DNA of 64,000 bases from Salvator merianae (Eukaryota > Chordata > Lepidosauria > Squamata > Teiidae), in contig QVOM02000116.1 of the NCBI GenBank assembly GCA_003586115.2, forward strand, positions 44,401,024 to 44,465,023. Direction: 5' to 3'. Position numbers and translations under genes: made by a program. Below the pieces are notes generated by a model. The model was not told the DNA's origin, did no database searches, and worked only from the letters and a program-made list of their open reading frames with translations. Numbering within the stretch: position 1 is the first letter of the stretch; each line of letters opens with the position of its first letter. This document shows, piece by piece, positions 45,706 to 58,055 of this stretch.

Positions 45706-47730
45706 GTCATGTCTGACCTGTCACAACCCCATAGACCAAGCCTGTCTGTCCTCCACTGCCTCCCGCAGTCTGCCCAAGCTCAAATTCATTGGCTCCACAA
45801 CAGTATTCAACCATCTCATCCTGTGCTGTCCCCTTCTTCTTTTCCCTTTAATCTTTCCCAGCATCACAGTCGTTCCTAATTGTATGGCCCGTGTGTTTGA
45901 GCTTCAGCTTCAATATTTGTTCTTCCAGTGAGCAGTGTAAGGAACTCTTTAAAATCTTCTCCAGCACCAATATTTCAAAAGACAATTCTTTGGCATTCAA
46001 TCTTCCTTATGGTCCAACTCTCATAGCCATATGTTACTTTTGGGAAAACCATAGGTTTGACTGTATGGACCTTTGTTGCAAGATAATGTCTCTGCTTTTT
46101 AGTATGCTGTCCAGATTTGCCATAGCTTTCCTTCCAAGGAGCAAACATCTTTTAATTTCATGGCTGCATTCCCCATCTGCAGTGATATTTCAGCTTAAGA
46201 AAATAAAATCTGACACTGCTTCCTTTCCCCCCCCCCCTTTATTTGCCAAGGAGAGGTGGGACTAAATGACATGATTTAATGTTTTTTTAAGGTTGAGCTT
46301 CAAGCCAGCTTTTGCACTCTCATCAGAAGGCTCCATAATTCTTCTTTACTTTCTGCCATCAGAATAGTATTGTCTTTGTACCTGGGGTTATTGATACTGG
46401 TTCTTAAAATCTTATTTCCAGCATTTGATTAATTAAACTCATTATTTTGCATGATGTATTCTGCATATAAGTTAAATAAATAAAGTGACAATATATAGCC
46501 TTGACCCAAACCCTGTTTGTTTCGAACTGTTGCTTTTTGACCCACATTAGATTCCTCAGGAGGCATATAAGATGGTCTGGTACTCCCAACTCTTTACCAT
46601 AAACTGTTGTGATCAACATATTCAAAGGCTTTAGCACAATCAATGAAGCAGGGGAGACTTTTTCCTGTAACTCCCTTGCTTTCTCTGTAATCCAGCAAAT
46701 ACTGGCAATTTGATCTCTACATCCTCTGCCTCTTCAAAAGCTAGCTTGAACTTCTGGCAGTTCTTGGTTCATCTATTGCTGAAGCCTCACTTGCAGGATC
46801 TTGAGCAAAACCTTGCTAGCGTGTGAAATGAGCACAATTATTTGGTAGTTTGAACATTGTTTGGCATTGCCCTTATTTGGAGTTAGAACGTAAACTGACT
46901 TTTTCCAATTCAGTGGCCACTGTTGAGTTTTCCAAATTTGCTGGTATAATAAGAGTAGCTCTTTAACTACATCATCTTTTAGGTTTTAAAACAGTTTAGC
47001 TGGAATTCCATCACATCCACTAGCCTTGTTGTTTGCAGTGCTTCCTAAAGCCTATTTGACTTCACTCTCTAGGATGCCTGGCTCTAGATCAGTGACCACA
47101 CCATTGTGGTTATCAGTGATGTTAAGATCTTTCTGGTATAGTTCTTCTTTGTATTCTTGCTGCCTCTTTTGTATCTCCTCTACTTCTTTTAGGTCCCCAC
47201 CATTTCTGTCTTTTATCATGCCCATTTTTGCATGAAACATTCCCTTGATATCTCCACTTTTCTTGAAGAGATCTCTTGTCATTCCCAGTCTTTAGTTTGT
47301 TTGTTTGTTTATTTTCCTATTTCTTTCCATTGCCCATTTATCACTCTTTCCTGTTCTCTGGAAATCTGCATTCAGTTGCTTATGTCTTCCCCCTTCACCC
47401 CTGCCTTTCACTTTCCTTCTCTCCTCTCATATTTGTCAAGTCTCAGACAACCTTTTTGCCTTCTTTTTCTTTGAGATCTTTTGTTGCTGCCTCCTGTATG
47501 ATGTCACAAATTTCTTTCCATAGTTCTTCAGACACTCTGTCTACCAGATCTAATCCCTTAAATCTATTCATTACTTCCACTGCATATTTGTAAGGGATAT
47601 TATTTAGGCATACCTATATGGTTTAGTGGTTTTCTCTACTTTCTTCAGTTTAAGACTGACTGGTTCCTGGTACTTCTTCATTTTAGCTATCTTATCCTCT
47701 GCTCCATTAGATACCAGTGACAGGTCAGTT
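45706..47730 (-). mobile_element. BovB (RTE-clade) LINE, ~2 kb, antisense, 5'-truncated and decayed
   Basis: BovB encodes an endonuclease plus reverse transcriptase and moves Sauria SINEs in trans (family knowledge). On the minus strand, 47282-47052 encodes RDLFKKSGDIKGMFHAKMGM and KDRNGGDLKEVEEIQKRQQE, a conserved region between endonuclease and RT. At 46643-46404, GVPDHLICLLRNL follows a NxxTTVYG stretch, matching the RT core; downstream ESWTIRKIECQRI-type C-terminal sequence appears near 45990. The 3' end (CTATGGGGTTGTGACAGGTC complement at 45715-45735) is the tail that Sauria SINEs share. Frameshifts and stops break the frame throughout. The 5' part (endonuclease start) is missing. Confidence 0.88.
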
Positions 47731-48973
47731 GTTATCCTTTGTTACTCCCATATGAGAAAATTTTGGCAGTCAGAAATAAGTGTTGTTAGAATGAATAAGT
47801 ATTGTTCTGAGGCAGATGGGAAGGAACTGTGAACCCAAACTAGCAATTGCTAGATAGAACAATCCGCCTCCTTCCAAGGTATTTGTGATGTTTTAGAACA
47901 CAAATGGGAAATACAAAGATAAACTGCTTGGAGGAAGTTGGTAGCTACTATAAGGCTGATGGTCTTGTGACCAGAAGTGAGGAGGTGGCTTTGGCTTGAA
48001 TAGTCAAATTAAAGCTAGCCAAGGTTCATTAAGTCATATTCTAGCATCTTGATTCACATCCTCTGGATCACCCTTATTGTATAACTTTTCAGTGCGAAAT
48101 GTGATAAAGCAATCTGCTAACGCTATACTTTTCAGCAGCCTCCATTTCTGAAAGCCTTTTGAAACCACTTCATATCAATCAATAAAATTTGGTTGAAAAA
48201 TCATAAAGTGCACAAAGGCAAATGGGAGGAGGGAGAGAAAAAAGAAACCGAGGTGGATCAAAAGAAATGAGAGAGCATGTCAAAGAGGAGGGAAATGTAT
48301 CTGAATTAATAGCAAATATGTTTTTTAAAAAGCTTAAGAAAAATAATTACAGCAAAGTTGGTTGTAAATATTTACATCAGTGAAGAGGAGTAGGAAAAAG
48401 ATGACAGCCTTACAGAAATCAAACTAATTTATTCTGTGTCTCCCCTTCCCTTTTTTTTGTAACTGAGAGATTAGAAAATATTTTGAAATGAGCAAAGGCT
48501 TTGTTCAGTTTGTTCAGGCATGATTAAGACAAGATCTTTGCATACAGAGGGAACTGCGCCTAGGCTGTAATACTTGCTTCAGCCCAAGAGCAGGCTGGAG
48601 GACTGTCCACATGGGCTGTACATCCTGGCCCATGCAAACATCCTGGCCGGGGAACATCAACGTTTCTGTTCAAGTCCCACACTTCGCATCAAGGACCCAG
48701 GCAATGAGTTTAGTCCATCAGCCACTGGAGCAAGCCAGGCTGTGCAACTTTTTGCAGGGCAGTTTTTACTGCTGTGTAGAGAGAGTTGCCAAGTGGATTC
48801 TGGCATCAGGAATGTGCCAGGTACCTGTGACATGAGTTCTGCAATCCATCACTTCTAGTCCTCTTTTGGTGTATGAAGATGTGTGGTCACTATATGCCAG
48901 TTCCACTTTTAGCATGGCTCAAAAGGATCATGCAGATCTTGCCAATATTCTTACATTCAGGCAGTTGCTTCTT
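47731..48973. other. Intronic sequence; one unclassified GC-richer patch
   Basis: The 48560-48870 patch (about 94 codons open on +) is GC-richer than its flanks and resembles the style of MITE interiors, but it has no clear termini. The rest is AT-rich without recognised repeats. Confidence 0.35.
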
Positions 48974-49215
48974 GGGGTCTTTCTGGACTTGCCTTGTTCT
49001 GGGACAATGGATCTGGACCAGCGAGGCCCACTGGTCTTGAGCACAACAAGCCCCCATATCACCCGCCAAGCTCACATAAGCTTTGGGGCTGGGCTCTGAA
49101 GGGATAGGAATGAAAGGGCTAGCCTCAGTCACCGGGGGACCCATTTTGGTGGTGTGCTTTGGTGCACTGCTGAAATGGGTCCTTCAGTAGTCTAGAAAAT
49201 GGAGGCATGCAGTAC
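48974..49215 (-). mobile_element. Family C MITE fragment, antisense
   Basis: Starts GGGGTCTTTCTGGACTTGCC. Read in reverse, the interior matches the 3' half of 35573-36093 (CCAGTGGGCCTCGCTGGTCC, ACCCATTTCAGCAGTGCACC, GCATGCCTCCATTTTCTAGA). The opposite terminus was not found. Confidence 0.5.
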
Positions 49216-49269
49216 CCTGATGTGATGTCCCTTGATATAGTATTAAACTTGATGTAGTGTTGAGTGTCT

Positions 49270-49462
49270 ATGATTATTAGCACTGATAGCAGTAGGAAAT
49301 GGTATGCCTCTAAAAGGCAGTTACCGAGAGACTACAAGCAGAGCAGAATGTGCGCTCATGTACTACTGGTGGTCTCCCTCTCCTTAACAAAAGCAGATTT
49401 CTGGACTAGGTGACCCATAGATCTAATCCAGTAGGGCATCTATTATGTTTTTATGTTCTTAA
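49270..49462 (+). mobile_element. CR1/L3-like LINE 3' end, diverged
   Basis: The order CTGGACTAGGTGACCCATAG, ATCTAATCCAGTAGGGCATC, TATTATG and ATGTTCTTAAC parallels the 3' end at 29620-29907. Confidence 0.6.
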
Positions 49463-51019
49463 CCCATTATTTTTTGCCACGTGTTCCCCCCACCACACAC
49501 CCAATCCTACTTTGCAGAGACTATAAGTGGAGATCTGCTCTGTTTAAACATTTATACTGTTTTGGGAGATAATATGGCAGGTCCTGAAGTAAAATTCTTA
49601 CAAACAAGAGTGCAATCTCTTTAAATTACCTGCCTACTCAAGAGCAAGCAGGCAGAGATAAATAACAGCTCACACAAGGAGGGGAGAGCTGGTAGTTAGA
49701 AACAGTTTCTTCTTTTCAAAGAACTGGCTGCAGACAGACAGCCTTTTGCCCCTACCTGCCTCCTTGGTTGAAGAGATCGTATTCTTTTGTCATGTTTATG
49801 CCAGAGGGAATGTGAACGGAGCTAAAAGCAACCCTGCTTTAGATGGTAATTTCATATAATTATGGCGATAAAAGAGTTCTGGTAGAACTTGCAAAATACT
49901 TCTTACGTGGAGACCTAGCTTCATTACATTTGTCAAACAAAGAAGGCCAAAACTCTGCCCAGCCTTGGCAGCCGTCACATAAAAAAATCTACCTCTCTTC
50001 TTATTTTCTTCCATAATCACAGAAATTCCACCTTGCCTGCTGAGCCAAGGACACCTACTAAGCAATTTAAGGTATTAGCAAGTAGAGGGGCCTTGTAATT
50101 AAGGGATAAATAGGACAAGTGCCCTATTTCACCAGGTAGTAATCTAGCTGGTGAGTGGATAAAACAACAAGGCATGCTGTGTTTACTTCTCCCTATGTAA
50201 CTGTCAGAGTTTATTGCAAGCCTCCTGAGATAGAAGCCATAGAGTTTTTAGTTGAGTAACCAGTGCGCACGTTAGAAATGCCAATGCACTCTTGCAGTTG
50301 AGCAGTGTGTCTTTCATTCTTCCTTCCTATATGCAGATCTTTCATTTTAATGCCTCAGGACATCATGCACAAAATCCCAGCCAGAAACAGGATTCAGAAA
50401 CAAAAATTTCCCTGAAAGAAGACAGAAAAAACGTATATGATAATATCACACATACACTGAATCTGTTATACAGTATGTACAAATATATTTTCAAAAGATT
50501 GTATTGCAGTATTCAATCATATAACATTATCAACCCACATACAGTATAAATACAGAGAGAGACTATAGAACTCCAAAAAAGAGAAGTACAATATAGATCT
50601 ATGCAGAGGTACAGGTGTCTTAAAGTTCCAAATCTCACCACGTATTACATGGGAACATTAGAGGTATCGAAGAGGCCACACTTGTTTTGATCTTTGTAAA
50701 TGGTCTTCTTTAGTGGCCAATTTTCAATTATTTTATTCACAACCCAAAAATCAGATTTCTTTTTTATTTACTTCCTGGATTTCTATAGCTGTTACAATTA
50801 CAATTACCAAAGATTCTCTGGGCAGCTTACATAAATATAAAAATAACCATACAAATCGATGAACAATAGTTGTGCAAAAATAGGTAAAAGATTGTGAGAA
50901 TGCTAGAAGTGAGCTAGCCCCCAAAAATTAAAAAATCATTTGTTTTCTGAATTAATTTTTTAAAACATTTCCATGGCATTCTTATAGAATGCACATATTC
51001 TGCCTTTGTTTTTAATGTG
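49463..51019. other. Intronic sequence, mostly unrecognised
   Basis: A weak L2-like antisense 3' end may lie at 50780-50860 (CTCTGGGCAGCTTACATAAA). No gene evidence. Confidence 0.35.
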
Positions 51020-51120
51020 TTTGTTTATTGCATATTTCTAAGCATTTATATCCCATCCTTCAGCTGAACAGGTCACATCACTCAATCAAAACAAAATAGA
51101 ACAGCATAAAATATAATTGA
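51020..51120 (-). mobile_element. Possible L2-like LINE 3' end, antisense
   Basis: TTTATTGCATATTTCTAAGC, then ATTTATATCCCATCCTTCAG, resembles the reverse of the L2-like terminal 'GGGATATAAAT' motif. Short and diverged. Confidence 0.4.
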
Positions 51121-51149
51121 AATACATACCTCCCACTCTAGCAGTACAA

Positions 51150-51425
51150 CCCTTTTTAAGAGGGTTTAAAAAGTGGTTGGATATATTCACGGAAGTCAGG
51201 GCAATCAATATCTATAAGCCCTTACAACAGGGTGAACTCTTCTGTCATGGGAGCCAGTTTACCTCTGAAAACCAGCTGCTAGAAGACTGTGACCAGGGTG
51301 AGCTGTGTGAGCTTGTGTCTTGCTGATGGACTTCCTCAAGTGGTTGGTTGTCCATTGGATAAACAGTCTGTTGGACTAGATGGACCATGGGTCTGATCCA
51401 GTGGACTTTTGTTATATTTTTACCA
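51150..51425 (+). mobile_element. CR1/L3-like LINE 3' end
   Basis: TTTAAAAAGTGGTTGGATAT, CTGTTGGACTAGATGGACC, TGGGTCTGATCCAGTGGACT and TTGTTATATTTTTA follow the standard order of this family, with a diverged final ATGTTCTTA. Confidence 0.7.
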
Positions 51426-53295
51426 GCAGTAGCCAGTGGCTTTAAGGGCAGGTGTTTGTAACCTGCAGGAAGTGGGTGATTGCTGTTCATGGGTCCTCCG
51501 GGCCTCCATACTGTTGCAGCGGGCCGCTGGTGTGCCTTTACTCCATTCAAATGCAGAAATTCTGTTTAAATATGGAATCACTTGCTTATTCCCTATAGCA
51601 GAGGATATAATTGTATTTATGTATGATCAACATACCAGTGCAGGTGTTAAATACAAGGGTGGCATGCATATCGAGGCTGTGCATATAGCAATGTAAATTG
51701 AAAGTAGGAAGAAACCACGAAAACTGTATCCAGCTGAAGTCTGTGCAGTTGGAATTGTGGCCAACATTGAAGTCTGTCTGGGCAGAATTTATATTCAAGA
51801 AGACCTTGTCATTCAAACGGTATTTGAATGTCATTTCTAAACTTTTGTTCAAATTCTAATGGGACCTGAAGCTTTGGCATATCCCTAATGAATATATTAC
51901 ATATTTGTACTACACCTTCCATAAAAACAAAAACTTCCCCCTCAAAATAGCTGTGGGCACTGCTTGTCCTTGTTCTGCTCTACTTTAATTCTATTCCTGT
52001 TCATTATATTTGTAAGAGCAGCCTACGTATAATGAATAAAGACAAGCAGTCTCTCTTGTACTGCCTTACCTTTAGAATTTCCTCTCTAGGAATATTTGCT
52101 TCACTGTGTTCTTGTTTTCTTTTGATGACAGGTGAAAACCTTTTAAGTGCCATAAATAAATCCAGGTTGAGAAAGTAGGCAAAAATAGTTTTAAATGATG
52201 CAGACATTTAAAAAGAATAAGAAGCACAATTCAGATATGATTTTTGCCCACTTGCCTCAGAAATGATCCGTAGTGTGTCAATTCTTCTGACAATAATTTA
52301 ACTTAATCTAGATCAAATGTAAAATAGGTGTGGTGTTTCTTTTACGTTTTGCTGGATGTGATCCTCTCGCAAAAGGGATATTACTTTCACGTACCCAGAA
52401 ATTTCAAACAGTAAATGGATGCAACATGTTGACCTCATAGAACTGTACGTCTCCAGGAATTTCGGTCTGAAATACTGAGCCACCTGCTGCCTTGTTAACT
52501 AAAGATTTCCTGTACAAGGCAAGCACTGCTGAAACATGTTCCTGGTTTCATACATACAAATTGGCTGCTTGTCTGCTCTGTTATAGTTATACAAAAGCAC
52601 AGCCTAAGAAGTTCTCAGACAAGGATCAGTACAATATGAACTCTTTCCAGCATGAGCATTCTCAGCCTGCCTTGCAGTCATTCTATTCTGTTGATTAACC
52701 CCTTGCAGGACAAATTGTTTATTTATATGTACCTATTTGCAGTGTTAGTATACTGACCTTCATTATATAATAATAATTATCCTGAGATGGTCTACCACAC
52801 ACATATTTTAAAAAAGGTCTTAAGATATATGATTATAACTTAATACATTGTAACAGAGTAAAATCTTCATTGGCAGCATGTTAAAATGCAGCACCTTTCT
52901 AGTAATTAAAAAGAAATCCATTTAAATGTGGAAGAATAAGAATGTCTTAATCCATCTTTTATTGTGAACTGGGACATCTGGGAGCACCAGACCAGTTGAA
53001 AATTCATAGTGGCAAGCCTCTTTGGTAAGGGAGTTGATAGCAATAGAACTGACAATATTTTCAGTTGCAGGGTCTGGTTATCTGCTTGATCTTTGGTGAT
53101 AGTGAGCATGAAGTCATAGATTATTCAGGCAAGTTTATTCTATTAAGAAATGGATAACTTAAGCTGATGGCTGTTTGGCAGGTGTTGTAGAAACTTTGGA
53201 AAGGTACTAAACTGGCATAGCTGCTATATAAACTGTATGGGCAAATTTATTTACAGGATGAATGTATGCAAAGGACAGAGGAGAACTGAACTCTT
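51426..53295. other. Intronic sequence, no recognised element
   Basis: No recognised repeat termini, exon or RNA gene. Confidence 0.4.
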
Positions 53296-53382
53296 GGTCT
53301 TCCATGTTGTGTTGGACTCTGACTCCCATCAAGGCCAGGGTATGAATTCTGGCTTTAGTAGTCCTCTAACATCTGCAGGATC
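53296..53382. mobile_element. hAT-like foldback fragment
   Basis: GTCTTCCATGTTGTGTTGGA, CTCTGACTCCCATCAAGGCC and CCTCTAACATCTGCAGGAT are the familiar central words of the hAT-like foldback seen at 63-276 and 36939-37111. The terminal CAG ends are lost. Confidence 0.5.
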
Positions 53383-53445
53383 GTTAACTCAGTATTAAAA
53401 ATAACACATTTCATTTTGCAGAAATCTGAGGACCAAGCCCCACCC

Positions 53446-53448
<3 letters not shown>

Positions 53449-53480
<32 letters not shown>
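53449..53480 (+). repeat. (TA)16 microsatellite
   Basis: About 32 bp of uninterrupted TA directly preceding a 55-bp tandem duplication. Confidence 0.97.
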
Positions 53481-53485
<5 letters not shown>

Positions 53486-53581
53486 CATGCTGGAATAAAA
53501 CAATTCATGAAGACTCAGAAGTAGCAATATATTTTAAATACATGCTGGAATAAAACAATTCATGAAGACTCAGAAGTAGCA
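53481..53581 (+). repeat. Perfect 46-bp direct duplication (55-bp period)
   Basis: The 46 bp from 53481 to 53526 (starting AAATACATGCTGGAATAAAA) recur without a mismatch at 53536-53581, separated by ATATATTTT. Perfect identity implies a recent event, probably initiated in the adjacent TA tract. Confidence 0.97.
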
Positions 53582-54879
53582 TACAAATGTTCAGGAAAAG
53601 AGAAGTGTCTTTGCCCAGCACCAAAGAGGTACCAGTGTTGTTAATAGGTGAACCACCTTCAGAAGAGTATTCCATGGCCAGGAAGCTACTGCAGAAAAAG
53701 TCCAGCCTCATGTTACCATCTTTCATGCTTTTGGCAGGGACAGTGAACAGATAAGAGATTTTACTTTTCAGAATTGGCATATTTCCACATAAAAGGCATT
53801 CTGCACCACACTGAGCCACACGAATGTCAAATGCAACACTTTGGAGCAAATTGGAAACCATGCAGCCAAGCCAGATGTGATTTCAAATACTTGGACTTGC
53901 TGGTCATCATCAGTAATCAGGGTTACAGAATTCTGAAATCAGTCAAATTAAAGCAAGATTTATACATATATTTAACTGGGCAAATTCTGGGTTCATCTAG
54001 TACCATGGATCTCACTTGACACTCTCAACAGAATGAAGTTTCTCTATAGCAGTTCATTTTAACTAGAAGCATGAAGTTCATTACAACTAAAAACATGGCA
54101 GTGTTTTCTGGACTGGTCTTATGGGTAATTACAGTTTAGGAGAGAGCTAGTGTCAGCCCTTGCAATAAACACAAGCTGTGTGGACCAATGCTTCCTAAAT
54201 ACTGTCATTCCCTTTGCAGTGTTTTCTCAGTTCCCCCCACCCTGCAAAACTCAACTTGCCTTTAATATTGGTAAAAATACTTGCAAAATCTGTTTTGCAT
54301 CTCCAGTGTATGCCCGTTGCTAGCGGATGCTTTAATCTCCCTCTCTCCATGAATCTTTGTTCTGACAGTCCATTATCCTTTGTGCTTGCTTCTCTACTTT
54401 GTTCAGAGCAAAAAATGTAGGTATTATGTGCAGTGGCTTATAGATTATTCTTACCCATTTACCTGCTTTGGACTCTTCTATTTTCCTTCCTACCCCCCAA
54501 CCCCCCAACTAGCCTGTAAAAATAATTTCTTACAAAGGCGCTTACTGTTGCTTCAAACTTTTATTGTAATAGACACTGACCTTTGAAAGCACCGAGCCTA
54601 CAGGGGGCTGCATTAGAGACTTTGGATCCCTGGGTACCCCTTAGCTGTCATAATGAAGGAAGTTTACTGTGGGAAAGTGATTTGAGCAAGCATGTTTTGA
54701 AGCATATGGTAATTATCTGCTATCTGTGCAAAAGACATAAAATGTTGTTTACCGGTAGTGAAAAGAGCATCTGAGAAGAGAATTCCCTAGAGAGGGTGGG
54801 ACGGGAGAGTTGGCACAGTGGCTGCTTTTCAGATGGCTGGTAATAGACCCTATAAATTTGGAATATGCTGTTGTTAATC
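53582..54879. other. Intronic sequence, no recognised element
   Basis: No recognised repeat termini, exon or RNA gene. Confidence 0.4.
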
Positions 54880-55125
54880 AGCAGAGATTGGAGACGGTTG
54901 GCTCATAATAGTTCATTTTAAAGGGGCAGGTGATTGTCTTGCCAAGCAGTTTTTTAATCTATATATATACTTATAACTGTAATTGAATTATGCAAATAGT
55001 TGGGTGACGGGAGAATGCTAACTCCTTGAAATCAGCAGCATTTGCCAATGAAATTGTAAACTTAGACTTGAAAAAAAAAATTGAAAGCGCCCATTGCTAA
55101 TTGGAAGAAACTTCACTTAAATGAT
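54880..55125. promoter_or_regulatory. Candidate intronic regulatory element with POU octamer
   Basis: A perfect octamer ATGCAAAT lies at 54990-54997. TAATTG near 54979-54984, GCTAATTGGAAG near 55096-55107 and TTTGCCAATGAAATTG near 55050-55065 are further homeodomain- or CCAAT-like words in repeat-free sequence. Function is inferred from motif content only. Confidence 0.35.
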
Positions 55126-55135
55126 GGAACGCTCT

Positions 55136-55290
55136 ATTTAATTAATTAATTAATTAATTTGCATTTCTATCCCATCCTATACCCAAACGTCTCAGGGCAG
55201 GTTTCAGCAATAAAAATAAAATATAAAATGAACACACTAAAACCAATAACAGTGCCTGTAAGAGGGAAGGAGCAGCAATAATGGATGCAG
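55136..55290 (-). mobile_element. L2-like LINE 3' end with (TTAA)n tail, antisense
   Basis: Minus strand: TTTATTGCTGAAACCTGCCC, TGAGACGTTTGGGTATAGGA, TGGGATAGAAATGCAAATTA, then a (TTAA)n tail at 55136-55159. It is the best preserved of the antisense L2-like ends. Confidence 0.7.
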
Positions 55291-56327
55291 TTGCAATGGG
55301 TTTATTTTAATAATGCAGTATAGGTTAAAAAATGTTCATTTGCTTACATCAATGAACAATACAATAGGTTTCTGTCCATTTTGGTTTTCTGAGAAATGAC
55401 AAAGAAATTGTGTTGCCATATGGCAGCATAAAATCTCAGAAACATTTAACTCAAGGCATTAAATTATTCAGAAAAAAATTACCAATCCTTATTTGAAGAC
55501 ATTTTCTTAAACAAGTTTAGCATCTTAATACCAAGAAAATGAGTTGTGAGATTTCAGCGGCTTCATTTCCAACAGCTACACTTCAAGGGCTGCCTGGCAT
55601 TTTCCCTAAACATTTTCCTGCACAGCATGCAAACATTTTGGCTCATAGCTATTGAAAACCTACTCCATGGTAAGATATTTCTCTTTTAGAAATGTAGAAA
55701 TTTCTTCTATGGGTATTTTATTTTTGTCCCTGCTGATTCTTTTTGTGAATGATTTATTTTATAAGACATAGAGTAAATCTCTCGATCCTTTCTGCTCACC
55801 TGTTGAGAAGTAAAGAAGAAATAGTGAATCACTGTACATGAGTAAGGCCACTTTTAACATCAGTTATTTATTCCACAATTTATTGAATTGCCAGTATAAA
55901 GCACATCCAGAATTGTCAAATGTTGTCTAGAAATTAGATCAATACTCCACATTTTAGCATTTGCTGCAGCAGCGGAGTAATGTTTCAGCTGTAAGATTTT
56001 CTTTCCACATGACGTAACCCTTCTGTTATGCTGTACAGGTGACCAGTAGTATCACATGAAGTATTTCCAGGTAGCGATAGCTTATACTGAACGCTTGCTG
56101 TACTTCTTGCACAGTAATGCAGACAGAGCTGCAATTACGGAATAACAGGATATTGCACTACAGTAGTTAATTTTACAGGAATAATGATAACCTGGTAAAT
56201 TGAGTCTATATTTTAGGACTGTATCAGAAGCATCGTGATCACATCTGTCAAATCAGGTACAATTACAAAATAATTACGAGGTTTTGACTCTGTCTGGATG
56301 CAGCCTAAGCATATATGTATGTATTAA
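55291..56327. other. Intronic sequence, no recognised element
   Basis: No recognised repeat termini, exon or RNA gene. Confidence 0.4.
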
Positions 56328-56530
56328 TTATAGAATTTCTATACTGTCCTTCATTATATTTTCAAGAACAGTAGAACAATAAAGTCAAACCACACAAGGA
56401 AAGAGATAAAATAACAATACAGAAAAATACAATACATAACGTGTCAGCAGTGGACACCTGACAGATCTCCTCTGGGGAGTTGTTCCATAAAAGGAAGGCC
56501 ACAACAGAGAAAGCCCTACCTTACTAAGTG
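56328..56530 (-). mobile_element. L2-like LINE: ORF2 C-terminus and 3' UTR, antisense
   Basis: The minus strand from about 56515 encodes RAFSVVAFLLWNNSPEEICQ, close to the conserved GRAFSVVAPxLWNxLP block that ends L2-like ORF2. A T-rich 3' UTR and ACAGTATAGAAATTCTATAA end follow. Sense counterpart at 26045-26552. Confidence 0.7.
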
Positions 56531-58055
56531 TTAAAACAGCCATTCAGTATAGCTTAAGGGCTCTTTGCTGCCACATATTTTCAAGAAGGTTGTTAACCCG
56601 TGGTTCTTTGGTTGGAGTACAAAGATCACTAACACTTTGTTTAAATGGAGAAAAGTCAAATAAAAAAATAATGCCACACATCCTAGCGAGCTTCCTGAAG
56701 CTTTTTTTGGATCACCTTTAAAAAGCTTAAATTCTTCTGAAGCAGATAGTACGTGAAACAGTTGGTCTGAGTATTAAAGGGAGTACCCTTGAGCTTGGAG
56801 GTCCAAGGAAACAGGAACTTGTTTCCCGTAGTGCCAATTCAAACTAAGGTGTCAGACTTAAAATCCAAAGGAAGAATATTTAGATTCATACAGATCATCC
56901 ACATAAGATACCCCCCTCTGCTCCCTCTTCTTATTTAAGCCAATGGGGTCTTCATTTCCTATTTGAGCAATGCTGCCCCATTCAGAAAGAGAAGGGCACC
57001 TGAGAGGCCAAGAACTGAAGTACTGTAGTTACTTCTTCAGCTTAGGTTTGAATAAGAGCAGGAGAAGAATTCCCAGGGTTGTAAATCTCTCATTTAAGAT
57101 AGGGTTTGATTCCCCTCTCTTCCCAGTTTGGTTGAGTAGTCTGCTGTTTGAGGATCCAGCATGCAAGGCAACTAAGTGTTATTGTTAAACTGCTAAAAAT
57201 AAAAGTTCAGTTTTGCAAAAATGGTTCATACGTGCTACTCCCCTCATTGTTTTCTTTTCCTAAGTCATTGTGATTGCCTCTCCATAAGTTCTCCCTTGCC
57301 TTGCCTTTCAGTCTTCACCATCAGCAGTTAGTTCCCATCCACTCAGTATAATAGTGGTCTCTGTCCAGCAATGAGAGGATTAATTTACTCACCAATCTTT
57401 TTAGCAAATTTGGACTGATTTGCATGCTACAGAAGTAGACTGTTTTTCCTTGCTATTTCTTCTGGGGCATCCAATAGATCCTTGTGAGTGAGAAATGCCT
57501 GTTAATTTGCATAATATATTTGCCTGCTCTCTGAGCTGTGCTGGATTTTCAGATTTGAGGGTGCTAAACCACTAGATTAGGAATTGCATGCATTATGTAA
57601 TTTATAGTCTCACCTCTCCTCCACACTTGTTCAAGGTGTTTCATGATGTTAGTAATACAGGAGGAGGAGGAGCAGCAGCAGTAGCATGCTTCAGTCAAGC
57701 ATATTCAGCCTTTCTCCCTCACTTTTTTACAAATACTGTGTTTTTATGGGCAGAGGTGTTCCTATTCAAATATCACAAAATATATCACTGGCAAAAAGCT
57801 ATGTATGGAGAGAAAGTGAAGGAGAAATCTAATTCAGAGATTGCTGAAGTACAACCCCTATCACTCTTTTAGCAGTGCAATTTAGTATGTAGGCTCCACC
57901 TGACCTAAGAATATACCTGACCTAATGTAGCTGCAATTCAGCAAAAATACATTTAGGCTACATCTGACTTAATAATAACGGGGGGATCAAGATGTAGGCA
58001 GACAGGAAAGGAGCAAAGATGCAACAATCGTGATAGATCACAGCAAAGACTCAGC
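56531..58055. other. Intronic sequence, no recognised element
   Basis: A short GGA/GCA triplet run lies at 57660-57684. No gene evidence. Confidence 0.4.

Noticed and set aside
47232..47593. Plus-strand ORFs rich in phenylalanine and leucine
   Set aside because: They are the antisense of the BovB LINE coding region, not genes.
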